Source: Paraclostridium tenue
GTDB lineage: Bacteria > Bacillota > Clostridia > Peptostreptococcales > Peptostreptococcaceae
DNA length: 64,000 nt
NCBI RefSeq assembly: GCF_015668515.1
Contig: NZ_JADPFO010000001.1
Coordinates: 894,823 to 958,822, forward strand
Direction: 5' to 3'
The notes under the pieces were generated by a model. The model ran no database searches. It saw only the letters and a program-made list of their open reading frames with translations, and was not told the DNA's origin. A program made the translations under genes and the position numbers. Of this stretch, positions 8,446-15,990 are shown one piece after another (the first letter of the stretch is position 1; each line of letters begins with the position of its first letter).

Positions 8446-8511
8446 ATGGATTTTCTTTGGTTTAGTGCATTTGGTGTTTTAGGAACTGCTTTAGAAATGT
8501 TATTTAAATAA
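8446..8511 (+). CDS. 21-residue hydrophobic peptide gene
   Basis: A strong RBS (GGAGGTG, 8431-8437) stands 8 bases before ATG. The predicted peptide begins MDFLWFSAFGVLG and ends EMLFK. It is hydrophobic, with one charged residue at each end region. It is divergent from the T4SS-like module and followed at 8575-8608 by a terminator on the same strand, so it looks like a discrete small transcript. It could be a type I toxin-like or membrane-active peptide, or a regulatory leader. No family recognised. Confidence 0.5.
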   Translation: MDFLWFSAFGVLGTALEMLFK

Positions 8512-8574
8512 AGGATTTTATACTCTTTTGTAGAAATAATTAGAGAATTATATTTTTATAATTCGCTGAGGTTT

Positions 8575-8608
8575 GAGCCATGTGGAATGCCACTCCCTTG
8601 GCTCTTTT
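8575..8608 (+). terminator. Terminator of the short-peptide transcript
   Basis: Outer stem GAGCCA/TGGCTC and inner hairpin GTGG-aatg-CCAC, followed by TTTT on the plus strand. It lies between the 21-residue peptide gene and the convergent 57-residue gene. Confidence 0.6.
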
Positions 8609-8613
8609 ACTTT

Positions 8614-8787
8614 TTAATCATGATTCCATAAACCTTTTTCTCTCATATCTTTTTCAATTAACATTTTTACATATGTGCTTATCCCTAGTGTGTCTTTTAT
8701 CTCTAGTAAGTAATTATATATAGCTAAATCCCTGACGGTCTCTTTGAAACTTATAGGTTGTTTTAAAGATTGTTTACGCTTAGTCAT
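8614..8787 (-). CDS. Small ribbon-helix-helix-like protein (57 aa)
   Basis: 57 residues beginning MTKRKQSLKQPISFKETV and ending EKGLWNHD. A basic N-terminus, a short beta-like segment (QPISFKE) and two helices (VRDLAIYNYLLEIKD and STYVKMLIEKDMREK) fit a ribbon-helix-helix DNA-binding fold, often found on plasmids and conjugative elements. It has an RBS (AAAGGAG) 7 bases before ATG. An eight-codon upstream ORF (MNRKEYI) ends in TGA overlapping its ATG, so translational coupling is possible. It may regulate the neighbouring module. Confidence 0.55.
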   Translation of the reverse strand: MTKRKQSLKQPISFKETVRDLAIYNYLLEIKDTLGISTYVKMLIEKDMREKGLWNHD

Positions 8788-8890
8788 ATATACTCCTTTC
8801 TATTCATTTTTATTAATTGCTATCTCCTTTCTAATAAATACTATGAAGTTGTATGCAGAAACTTGCCTGTCCTTTCAAAATTAAAAAATA

Positions 8891-8918
8891 AAAAAAGACT
8901 AGGATTTTTCCTAGCCTT
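8891..8918 (-). terminator. Terminator of the Ltp-like gene
   Basis: Stem AAGaCTAGG/CCTAGcCTT with a U-run on the minus strand, immediately after the Ltp-like stop codon. Confidence 0.75.
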
Positions 8919-8923
8919 GTATA

Positions 8924-9502
8924 TTACTCCAAATTATCTACAGCATATTGAGCTTCTTCTTCCGTAAATTTCTCTCCGTGTTCTGATATTAATTGGTCAT
9001 AAATTGCACTTGGAGACATAGCCATACTTCCTTGGTATGTTTTTGCTTTCTTCAATGCATTTTCTTTCCAATTAGCATCTATATTATCTATAGCATATTG
9101 AGCAGCTTCTTGTGAAAACTTCTCTCCATATTCTGATGTTAACTGATCATATAACCCTGCTTTGGACATCGCCATCGTATTGTTATATACTTTTGCTTTT
9201 TTTAATGCAGATTTATACTCCGTTGGAATATCTTCTTTAGTTGAAACTTCTGCTACTGATTCAACATCTGTATTTTGTGTTATTTCTTGACTTTCATTAG
9301 TATCACTTTTTGCAACTGAAGAACTAGCGCTATTATCACCACCAGAACTTATAGCTCCTATTATTAATAATGCTAAAAATCCTGTAAGTACTTTATGTTT
9401 CATGAAAAAGTTCCTTTGATCTTTACCACAATTAGTACATTTTTTAACTCCTTTTGCCAATTCTTTACCACATGCTTTACAATTAGTTAGTTGATTCTTC
9501 AT
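8924..9502 (-). CDS. ltp: Zinc-ribbon, membrane-anchored Ltp-type superinfection exclusion protein
   Basis: 192 residues. The N-terminal zinc ribbon has CKACGKEL and CTNCGKD (residues 8-29), followed by one transmembrane helix (~38-55), a Ser/Thr-rich linker and two ~43-residue Ltp repeats. Each repeat has the ALKKAKxYxxxMAMS start and the DQL(T/I)SE(Y/H)GEKF core. In Streptococcus phage TP-J34 such a lipoprotein blocks DNA injection by related phages, apparently through the tape measure protein. Here the lipobox anchor is replaced by a zinc ribbon and TM helix. Placed past the lysis genes with its own terminator, it behaves as a lysogen-expressed moron. The exclusion function is inferred from the family. 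Confidence 0.75.
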   Translation of the reverse strand: MKNQLTNCKACGKELAKGVKKCTNCGKDQRNFFMKHKVLTGFLALLIIGAISSGGDNSASSSVAKSDTNESQEITQNTDVESVAEVSTKEDIPTEYKSALKKAKVYNNTMAMSKAGLYDQLTSEYGEKFSQEAAQYAIDNIDANWKENALKKAKTYQGSMAMSPSAIYDQLISEHGEKFTEEEAQYAVDNLE

Positions 9503-9873
9503 TTTAATTCCTCCCTAAAACTTATTTATGATAGCAATAATAAGTATACATTATCTATATTGTTATAATTTGTAATTTCTTGTCATTATTTTATTATTTA
9601 TTTAAAATTTGTATTTTTAGGCATAAAAAATAAGGAGTACTCGTTGACTTGAGTACTCCTTTTTCTAGTTAATAGGTCTAGAAACTACTGAATTTTACAA
9701 CTACAGTTCATCGGTTTAATAATTTTATTATACCCAAATTATATTAATTCTAAGTATGCAACATTTACATATCCATAGTTTTTATTATATAAAAATAATT
9801 TATATTTCAAATATACATTTGTACAACTCTTTAGTGAATATATTTTACTAAATATATTTATTAAGGAGGTACT
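9503..9873. promoter_or_regulatory. Divergent intergenic region with hairpin and inverted repeat
   Basis: 371 gene-free bases between the divergent Ltp-like and 76-residue genes. It contains the terminator-type hairpin at 9632-9664 and an imperfect inverted repeat at 9832-9850 (TAGTGAATATATTTTACTA) just upstream of the plus-strand RBS. The repeat may be an autoregulatory operator for the 76-residue RHH-like protein. No other coding sequence is seen. Confidence 0.4.
9632..9664. terminator. Terminator/attenuator hairpin
   Basis: Perfect 11-bp stem AAGGAGTACTC/GAGTACTCCTT with an 8-base loop and A/T runs on both sides. Lying between divergent gene starts, it may insulate them or act as an attenuator. 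Confidence 0.65.
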
Positions 9874-10104
9874 ATGACTCAAAAAAGTGTAACTTTTAAA
9901 TTTGATATGTCTAATCAAAACGACGCTTTAATTTATTTTTTTCTAGCTAAATTAGATACTGATAAAGTCAAAGTATCTTGTAAGCTTAAAGAACTCATTC
10001 TACATCACATTAATGAAAATCCTGATTTAAAAACATTATTATTAAATTCATATTATCAATTATCAGAAAACAGACAGATGGCTTTTGAGGATATTTCTAT
10101 TTAA
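9874..10104 (+). CDS. Small RHH/ParR-N-like protein, unknown function
   Basis: 76 residues. The N-terminal beta-like strand KSVTFKFDMSN and the following two helices (residues ~16-52) resemble the ribbon-helix-helix DNA-binding part of ParR-type centromere-binding proteins, but the protein is short and no ParM-like gene is in the window. The RBS is strong (AAGGAGG). It is one of only a few plus-strand genes in the lytic half, flanked by its own hairpins, so it is probably expressed independently in the lysogen. Confidence 0.5.
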   Translation: MTQKSVTFKFDMSNQNDALIYFFLAKLDTDKVKVSCKLKELILHHINENPDLKTLLLNSYYQLSENRQMAFEDISI

Positions 10105-10112
10105 GCTTTATT

Positions 10113-10142
10113 AAAAAGAACTTCATTTTTGAAGTTCTTTTT
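10113..10142. terminator. Bidirectional terminator
   Basis: A perfect 12-bp stem AAAAAGAACTTC with its complement around ATTTTT. It separates the convergent 76-residue gene and the endolysin gene. Confidence 0.85.
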
Positions 10143-10155
10143 AATTTAAAGATAA

Positions 10156-10866
10156 TTATCTAGGAATTAAATAAGCATCTTTAAATCCTTTTTCTTTTGC
10201 TTCTTTTAAAATTTTATCTGCATTGGCTCTATCTTTATATGCACCAACACATACAGCCCACATTTGACCGTTATTAGTAGTTGGAGGAGTTGTAGAAGGT
10301 TTATTTTCTTCTTTATATTTATAAGTTATACCTAAAGTTTTTAATATACCTTTGGCATATGCAACCCCAAACTTCTTTTGTTCTTCTATTGTATCTGCTA
10401 TTTGCATATCTGTTCTGTTATCTAAAAATACACCTTCACAAATAACAGCAGGACAACATGTTTCTCTTATAAATCCAAAATAATCCCTTCCAGAGTTATT
10501 TAATCTTACTTTTAAACCTCTTGAGTTTTGCCCTATAGCCACCACTTCTTTTTCTATATTTTGAGCTAACACTTTTGAAGTTCCACCTTTACTATAATGT
10601 ATAACTTCAAATCCATCTCCTCCACCAGAATTATTATGGCAATCAATGGCCAAATCAGGTTTGAAAGCATTACATTCTTTTATTTCTTCTGATAGAGGAT
10701 CATCCTCATTTTTACCCCTAGACATTCTAACATCAACACCATGTCTAACTAATTCATCTTTACAAGCTGTAGCCATAACTAAATTCATGCCTGCCTCTTT
10801 AAAACCATTTGCCACTGCTCCTGGATCACTACCTCCATGCCCAACTCCAATAAATACTTTACTCAT
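10156..10866 (-). CDS. Endolysin: N-acetylmuramoyl-L-alanine amidase with C-terminal SPOR domain
   Basis: 236 residues. The N-terminal Amidase_3 zinc domain (~1-175) has GVGHGGSDPGA with the first zinc His (H10), NGFKEAG with the Glu ligand, DCHNNS, and a later CEGVFLDN catalytic region. A Pro/Thr linker (~186-200) leads to a SPOR-like module (MWAVCVGAYKDRANAD...), which binds denuded glycan. It cuts the amide bond between muramic acid and the stem peptide at lysis. The ATG at 10866 is chosen because GGAGGT lies 8-13 bases upstream; an upstream TTG overlaps that RBS. Confidence 0.9.
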   Translation of the reverse strand: MSKVFIGVGHGGSDPGAVANGFKEAGMNLVMATACKDELVRHGVDVRMSRGKNEDDPLSEEIKECNAFKPDLAIDCHNNSGGGDGFEVIHYSKGGTSKVLAQNIEKEVVAIGQNSRGLKVRLNNSGRDYFGFIRETCCPAVICEGVFLDNRTDMQIADTIEEQKKFGVAYAKGILKTLGITYKYKEENKPSTTPPTTNNGQMWAVCVGAYKDRANADKILKEAKEKGFKDAYLIPR

Positions 10867-10920
10867 AAATATTACCTCCAATTTTTAAAATTTATTTTTT
10901 AAATATTTTGCGACTACAAA

Positions 10921-11184
10921 TTACTTATTTAATTCTTCTGAACCATCTTTTATTTCTTGTATTTCAGCGAATATATTTCTTCCCCAATATGCAACAGTTC
11001 CACCTATAAGACCAAGAATAAGACCATCCTTAGTTGGATTTATAAACCATCCCCCAACACCACCAACAACAAGCATTATTAAAGCTTGAATACTCTTTTG
11101 AAATGGAGGCTCCCATTTTTCTAAAATTAACTTTATTCCAACCATTATAGTTAATAATTCGATAATGCTTTGTATCTCTATCAT
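10921..11184 (-). CDS. Phage holin
   Basis: 87 residues: a short N-terminal helix, a hydrophobic helix near 8-22, a second long hydrophobic segment around 33-65 rich in Gly (ALIMLVVGGVGG and LILGLIGGTVAYW), and a charged C-terminus (EIQEIKDGSEELNK). Size, topology and placement directly upstream of the endolysin gene match Firmicute phage holins (Hol44/holin_5_2 type). It would form the membrane lesions that release the amidase. Confidence 0.8.
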   Translation of the reverse strand: MIEIQSIIELLTIMVGIKLILEKWEPPFQKSIQALIMLVVGGVGGWFINPTKDGLILGLIGGTVAYWGRNIFAEIQEIKDGSEELNK

Positions 11185-11211
11185 ATATTCCTCCTTAGTT
11201 TTGATATTAAA

Positions 11212-11235
11212 AAGGACCTACTGCTGTAGATCCTT
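11212..11235 (-). terminator. Weak terminator between zinc-ribbon gene and holin
   Basis: Stem AAGGAcCTAC/GTAGaTCCTT with one mismatch and a TTTTTAAT tract on the minus strand. Confidence 0.5.
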
Positions 11236-11249
11236 AATGAAGATTTATT

Positions 11250-11402
11250 CTATTTTCTTTCTATAACCGTTAAATGCACTCGATTATTATCACATCTTGG
11301 GTTGGAGCATCTATGTACTCTACTTCCATCTGGTCGTGGAGCTAGAAACATTCCACTTCCACACTTTTCGTATTTTTTAGTTAATCTTTTGTTTGTAAAC
11401 AT
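11250..11402 (-). CDS. Small zinc-ribbon-like phage protein (50 aa)
   Basis: 50 residues beginning MFTNKRLTKKYEKCG and ending HLTVIERK. C14, C32 and C37 with H30 or H43 could bind one zinc. It is preceded by AGGAGGT 8 bases before ATG. It lies between the 66-residue gene and the holin, where siphoviruses often carry small unstudied genes. Function unknown. Confidence 0.6.
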   Translation of the reverse strand: MFTNKRLTKKYEKCGSGMFLAPRPDGSRVHRCSNPRCDNNRVHLTVIERK

Positions 11403-11499
11403 ATAAGTTTACCTCCTATTTATAAATATTTAAACTTTTAATTTAAAGTTTATATTTATAATATATGCTTGTCCCACAACCCTATCTACTTTTATTCTT

Positions 11500-11700
11500 T
11501 TATTTTCTTAATGTAGCTTGATCTCTTTCTAATATTTGTTGCTCTATCTTATTCTTAAGATATTCCCCTTCTTCTACTGTCATTCTTTTTCTCTTAACAA
11601 AGAACTGTATATCAGCTATCTGCTCTGATGGATCATAGTAATCTAATCCTTTGTTTATTATCAATTCTTTGTCTTTTGCTATTTGGCTTGTTAATATCAT
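11500..11700 (-). CDS. Small phage protein, unknown (66 aa)
   Basis: 66 residues, mostly helical and charged: MILTSQIAKDKELI with a later EEGEYLKNKIEQQILERDQ helix. RBS AGGAGG precedes ATG. The position after the receptor-binding/baseplate gene matches small XkdX-like or baseplate accessory genes, but no motif proves this. Confidence 0.55.
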   Translation of the reverse strand: MILTSQIAKDKELIINKGLDYYDPSEQIADIQFFVKRKRMTVEEGEYLKNKIEQQILERDQATLRK

Positions 11701-11744
11701 ATTGTTTTCCTCCTAAAATTTAATTTTTTATATAAAAATAACAC

Positions 11745-14393
11745 CTACATTATCGGTGTTTCTTCCTCTACTGGTGGATTATGTTGTTCTTCTATTAATA
11801 AATATAATTCATCCCACATATCGTAATTAATTTTACCTATACTTACATAGAAGTCCATAATACTTTCCATCTCTTCTTTATTGTAATTTTGAGGTCCAAC
11901 TAATATATTATGTCTTAATAACCTAAATAAATCATAATCTACTTCTTGCTTGGCTTTTTCAGCGGTAAATACAGATGTATCAACCCTAAAAGTAGTTCTA
12001 TCTGAACTATAAGTAGTAGCAAGCTGCATTCTATTTTGAACTACAGTATATTTATAAAAGTCATCTTCAATTCTTTTAACTCTTTTACTTAAATTCATGA
12101 CGAAATTAGGAAGATAAGATGTTATTTTCCAACTTGCGTAAGGAGCTATAGGACCTCCTGAAAATGAAATCATAGTTTCATTTTCATAGCTTTCTAAGAA
12201 AAGTGGATTAACCTCAAACACTTTTTCTTCCTTTAATCCTACTATAAAATTTACAGGGTTATCTCGAAACTTATTTTTCATTTCCTCAAGTGTTATTTTT
12301 GAATCTCGTATAACTATATTTCCGTTACCTTCAATTACATACATTCCTTTTTTATCTATTGAGTAAATATTAGTAAACTCATATTTATCAGAAATACCAA
12401 CAAGTTGTTTAACTTCTAATGGTTTAAAAATACCACTAATTGCGAACATTGTTGTAAATGGTTGTGTGTCATCTACGACAAACATATTATCTGCGCCTTG
12501 TAAAATTGTATTTTTTGTCCTAACATGATAATAATATTTACCATCACTATGCAATTCTACAGTATCACACGCTGTATCAAGTCCTCTTAATTCTGTTATA
12601 GGCTTCCAAGTACCGTCTGTATCTTTATATAATAAAGGTTTTTTATCTTGTATATATTCAGAGAATATTGCACTATCTCCCTTGTTCACAATAATTTCTA
12701 TATTAGAAGGAAACACACCATTGTTAGCAACATAGACAAATAAGTATTTATCATCTGCCCCACTTGTTATATTTAATTCTAACTCTTGTCCAGTTGTATC
12801 TAAAGAATTATATATTTTTTTATTTGTTAATATAAATTCTTCAGTTTCAGAGTAATTGTAACTAGTTGCGATTCCAAATCTATTTCCACAATTTTTAACT
12901 CTTACAGTGTATTTCGAATTTGGTTCTACATGTTTAACCACATAACTACGATATAATGCATTTCTAATCATAAATTCAGTATTATCTTTATTTGTCAAAC
13001 CACCATCAATATAGGTACTTCCATCAAATAAGTTGACATCTTCTTTTCGACTTGAAACTTCTATTTTATCTACATTAGTTCCAACACTAGCTATACCTTC
13101 AAAATAGCTTGGTGGGTTTTGAGTGTGGTCACCTCTTAGTATCATAGTTTTATTAAAGGATTCTAAATCGTCACTTGACCAACCATCAGAAAACAATCCA
13201 TTTACAGAGCCTATTTGTTCACTCTCTGTTAACTCTAAAATACCAACATTAGTAAACCTAAAATCACGTATCCATTTGTTGGTTTCTTTATTTAAAATAC
13301 TTAATATAACTCTCTTGTTAGAGTTATTAATAATAGTATAAAACCCTTTGCCTTTTACAAAAAGAGAATTTTGTTTAACCCTATCCTCTGTGGCTATCCC
13401 GTTAAGTAGAACTTCATTCTTTAAACTCTTACCATATATTTTTAAATCCTTTACAGTCCCAGCCTTAGTTTCCTTGCAAGCTAGATAACCTTTATCAGTA
13501 GAATATGTCATATCTTGAACTTCTTTAAGTCCGCCTAAATCTAGTACCTCTTGCTTTAAAGATTTTTCACCTATATACAAATCTCTTTCTAATCTAGCAT
13601 TTAGATTAGCTTCTCCATCCCTAGCCTGCAACATTTCAAGCTCTTCTTGTTGTTGAGCTGTTAAACTATTAAATTCTTGTTTAAGAAACTTTATAGCTTC
13701 ATCAACAGTAATTTTCATATCATTTTTAGCTTGATTAACATCTGATTTCATAGTATCTATAGATTCATCGACTTTTGTAGTCATATCATTTTTAGCATTA
13801 TCTACTTCAGTTATTTTACTAGTAGCATTTGTAGCAGCAGTATTGGCATTATTGGTAGCATCTGTGGCATTACTAATTGCAGAATTTGCATTATCTATAA
13901 CTTCTTCTAAATTAGTTTTCATAGTATTAGCTAACTCTAATGCTTCATTAGCATCTTCTATAGCTTTGTTAGTATCATTAATTAACTGTATTAAAATAGG
14001 ATACTCATTAGCACCTTCAATGCTTCCTGCATCTTCAATACTATCAAGTACCCTATAAGCTAGTTTAGGTGATTCTTTAACACTTTCACCTTTTACAATT
14101 TTTAATTCAAAGAAGTTAGTACCTTCTATAAGTGTATTTGATTTAAAATCAATCTCTACTATTCCATTTACAGCATCTACTATAGTAGCTACATCATTTA
14201 TTTTTTCTCCTGTCATGGTTTCAATTTTAACCACCACATTACATCTAGTTATATCTATTGATTTACCCTGCATTGTTAACTTAGCTCTAACACGAGCAGT
14301 ATTTAAATCACCTTCTTTGAAATAAATCGAAGTTGAATTATGTACAAACAATTTTGAAAAATCTATTGTTATATCATATGTTCCTAAATTCAT
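11745..14393 (-). CDS. Baseplate upper protein/tail fibre (BppU N-terminal domain)
   Basis: 882 residues. Residues ~1-125 match the BppU N-terminal domain that docks a fibre to the baseplate (NTARVRAKLTMQGKSID, later NFFELKIVKG). A long coiled coil follows (~135-260, with repeated DANEAL/NANSAIS/ATNNANTA heptads and two KNDM repeats), then beta-rich C-terminal modules, presumably receptor-binding. It ends acidic and Pro-rich (EEQHNPPVEEE). It sits downstream of the other baseplate genes, as expected for a host-recognition fibre. Host receptor unknown. Confidence 0.8.
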   Translation of the reverse strand: MNLGTYDITIDFSKLFVHNSTSIYFKEGDLNTARVRAKLTMQGKSIDITRCNVVVKIETMTGEKINDVATIVDAVNGIVEIDFKSNTLIEGTNFFELKIVKGESVKESPKLAYRVLDSIEDAGSIEGANEYPILIQLINDTNKAIEDANEALELANTMKTNLEEVIDNANSAISNATDATNNANTAATNATSKITEVDNAKNDMTTKVDESIDTMKSDVNQAKNDMKITVDEAIKFLKQEFNSLTAQQQEELEMLQARDGEANLNARLERDLYIGEKSLKQEVLDLGGLKEVQDMTYSTDKGYLACKETKAGTVKDLKIYGKSLKNEVLLNGIATEDRVKQNSLFVKGKGFYTIINNSNKRVILSILNKETNKWIRDFRFTNVGILELTESEQIGSVNGLFSDGWSSDDLESFNKTMILRGDHTQNPPSYFEGIASVGTNVDKIEVSSRKEDVNLFDGSTYIDGGLTNKDNTEFMIRNALYRSYVVKHVEPNSKYTVRVKNCGNRFGIATSYNYSETEEFILTNKKIYNSLDTTGQELELNITSGADDKYLFVYVANNGVFPSNIEIIVNKGDSAIFSEYIQDKKPLLYKDTDGTWKPITELRGLDTACDTVELHSDGKYYYHVRTKNTILQGADNMFVVDDTQPFTTMFAISGIFKPLEVKQLVGISDKYEFTNIYSIDKKGMYVIEGNGNIVIRDSKITLEEMKNKFRDNPVNFIVGLKEEKVFEVNPLFLESYENETMISFSGGPIAPYASWKITSYLPNFVMNLSKRVKRIEDDFYKYTVVQNRMQLATTYSSDRTTFRVDTSVFTAEKAKQEVDYDLFRLLRHNILVGPQNYNKEEMESIMDFYVSIGKINYDMWDELYLLIEEQHNPPVEEETPIM

Positions 14394-14419
14394 TAGATTA
14401 GATCACTTCCTTAGATTAA

Positions 14420-15988
14420 TTATTTTAAGAGATTAATTTCCTCTTTAAGTTGTTTAACTTCTTTTACTAGACTAAAAATTATTTGCTCGTACTCAAATGT
14501 TTCTTTAGAGTTAGGAGTTTCAATGTTATTTAAATTAAGACATAAAAAAGGACTAGGAATTTTAGTTAATCCTAGTTTCCCATTTTGAGTATTAACAACG
14601 TCTATATTATCTAATAGACTTATAGGAGCAACTTTTGCAAACATAGTGCTAAATAAGGCAGTTGGTTGCACATATGTACCTTGCCATATAGTATTATACA
14701 TTGTGTACCCTTGCCCATTCATATCCATGTTAAACTTGATTTCATTCGCAGGAAAATCGAATCTGCAAGCCTCTCTTTGCTCGTTCTTACTGCTATTGCG
14801 AATAAACTTAATAATATCTTCGCATTGTACTGTCATTGCTCCGTCGCTATGCTTGTAAGTAGCATCATAATCGCTTGAGTCATACCAAATTATACCACAG
14901 TTATAAATGTTGTGATTGTGCATATCTAATCTACCGTGTCTAATATGTGTACCAGGTTCAAGCATATACCCATCTTGTAAATGTCTAAAAAACACAACCT
15001 CTAAAGCTGATTTAAACCCTGTCATACTTTCATCATCGGGATTATATACTTTATCATTGTAACCAATGGCCGTATACCAACATGGATATGCTCCAGCTAT
15101 CTGCATTCCATAGGCATGATGTCCCGTATCACTAGCAACTTTGTAAGTAGAGCCAAAATAACCTAAGTATCTACCATCATCATGCCGAAAACATCGATAC
15201 GCCCCATTATACAGAGATAGCAACTTTATACCTGCCGAATTATCTGTTTGGTAAATCTCTTCATGCCCCATATGGGTATATCCCTTGCCTTCATGCCAAA
15301 CCCTTATGCCTTTACGAGTAATAGAAACACTGTCTGAAATACCATTAAACCCTATCATAAATGATTCAACATCTTGTCTCAAATACGATGTAAGATTATC
15401 TACTCTTACTGTATTTTCTATTCTATCAGAATGTATATCTATCTTAGATAAAGCTTTACTTATCTTTTGCTCTAAATCATTATAATCTTCTTTACTAGCA
15501 CTAAAAGATAATTTTTCATTAAGTTGCAAAATTTGAGTTTTAAGCTTAGAGAGTGTTTTCTCATGACTTTCCAATTTAGGTCGCCAAGTATTTATATTTA
15601 TACCTCTTTCAAATAGCAAGTGTCTAGCATCAAATATTTTTACATCTTCTCTATCTGCCTGTATTTGCTTTCTACCTATTTGAAGTCTTATAGTGCCGTT
15701 AAAGGATGACCTATGCTTTATATAGCACAAATGCTCTTCTTTACCTTCAAAAATATTTACAACTGCGAAATCATTTAAGTTGATGTTAGGTAATTTTATC
15801 TTTGTATTGTCTTCTTTTATAATATAGATAGCATCTAAGATACTAGAACTACTGTAATTTATATGTTTCCAACTGAAAGCAAAATCCTTATCTTTCTGAA
15901 TAAAAAATTTATCTGTAATAACTCCTACTTCTCGACTACCAGTAGAAATGCTTTTATTAAATACGCTTATACCTAAATAACTTTCCAT
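14420..15988 (-). CDS. Tail fibre/spike protein
   Basis: 522 residues. The N-terminal ~125 residues are beta-rich. A coiled coil follows (~135-185, with ESHEKTLSKLKTQ), then a region rich in Trp, Tyr and His typical of fibre shafts or sugar-binding tips, and a C-terminal helix (FSLVKEVKQLKEEINLLK) like the trimerising tails of S74-type fibre chaperones. No S74 catalytic motif is recognised. Its stop is adjacent to the next gene. It probably forms part of the host-adsorption apparatus. Confidence 0.65.
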   Translation of the reverse strand: MESYLGISVFNKSISTGSREVGVITDKFFIQKDKDFAFSWKHINYSSSSILDAIYIIKEDNTKIKLPNINLNDFAVVNIFEGKEEHLCYIKHRSSFNGTIRLQIGRKQIQADREDVKIFDARHLLFERGININTWRPKLESHEKTLSKLKTQILQLNEKLSFSASKEDYNDLEQKISKALSKIDIHSDRIENTVRVDNLTSYLRQDVESFMIGFNGISDSVSITRKGIRVWHEGKGYTHMGHEEIYQTDNSAGIKLLSLYNGAYRCFRHDDGRYLGYFGSTYKVASDTGHHAYGMQIAGAYPCWYTAIGYNDKVYNPDDESMTGFKSALEVVFFRHLQDGYMLEPGTHIRHGRLDMHNHNIYNCGIIWYDSSDYDATYKHSDGAMTVQCEDIIKFIRNSSKNEQREACRFDFPANEIKFNMDMNGQGYTMYNTIWQGTYVQPTALFSTMFAKVAPISLLDNIDVVNTQNGKLGLTKIPSPFLCLNLNNIETPNSKETFEYEQIIFSLVKEVKQLKEEINLLK

Positions 15989-15990
15989 TT

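Noticed and set aside
11745-15988. Phase-variable or diversity-generating element in tail fibre genes
   Set aside because: No reverse transcriptase, template repeat or invertible repeats were seen around the fibre genes.
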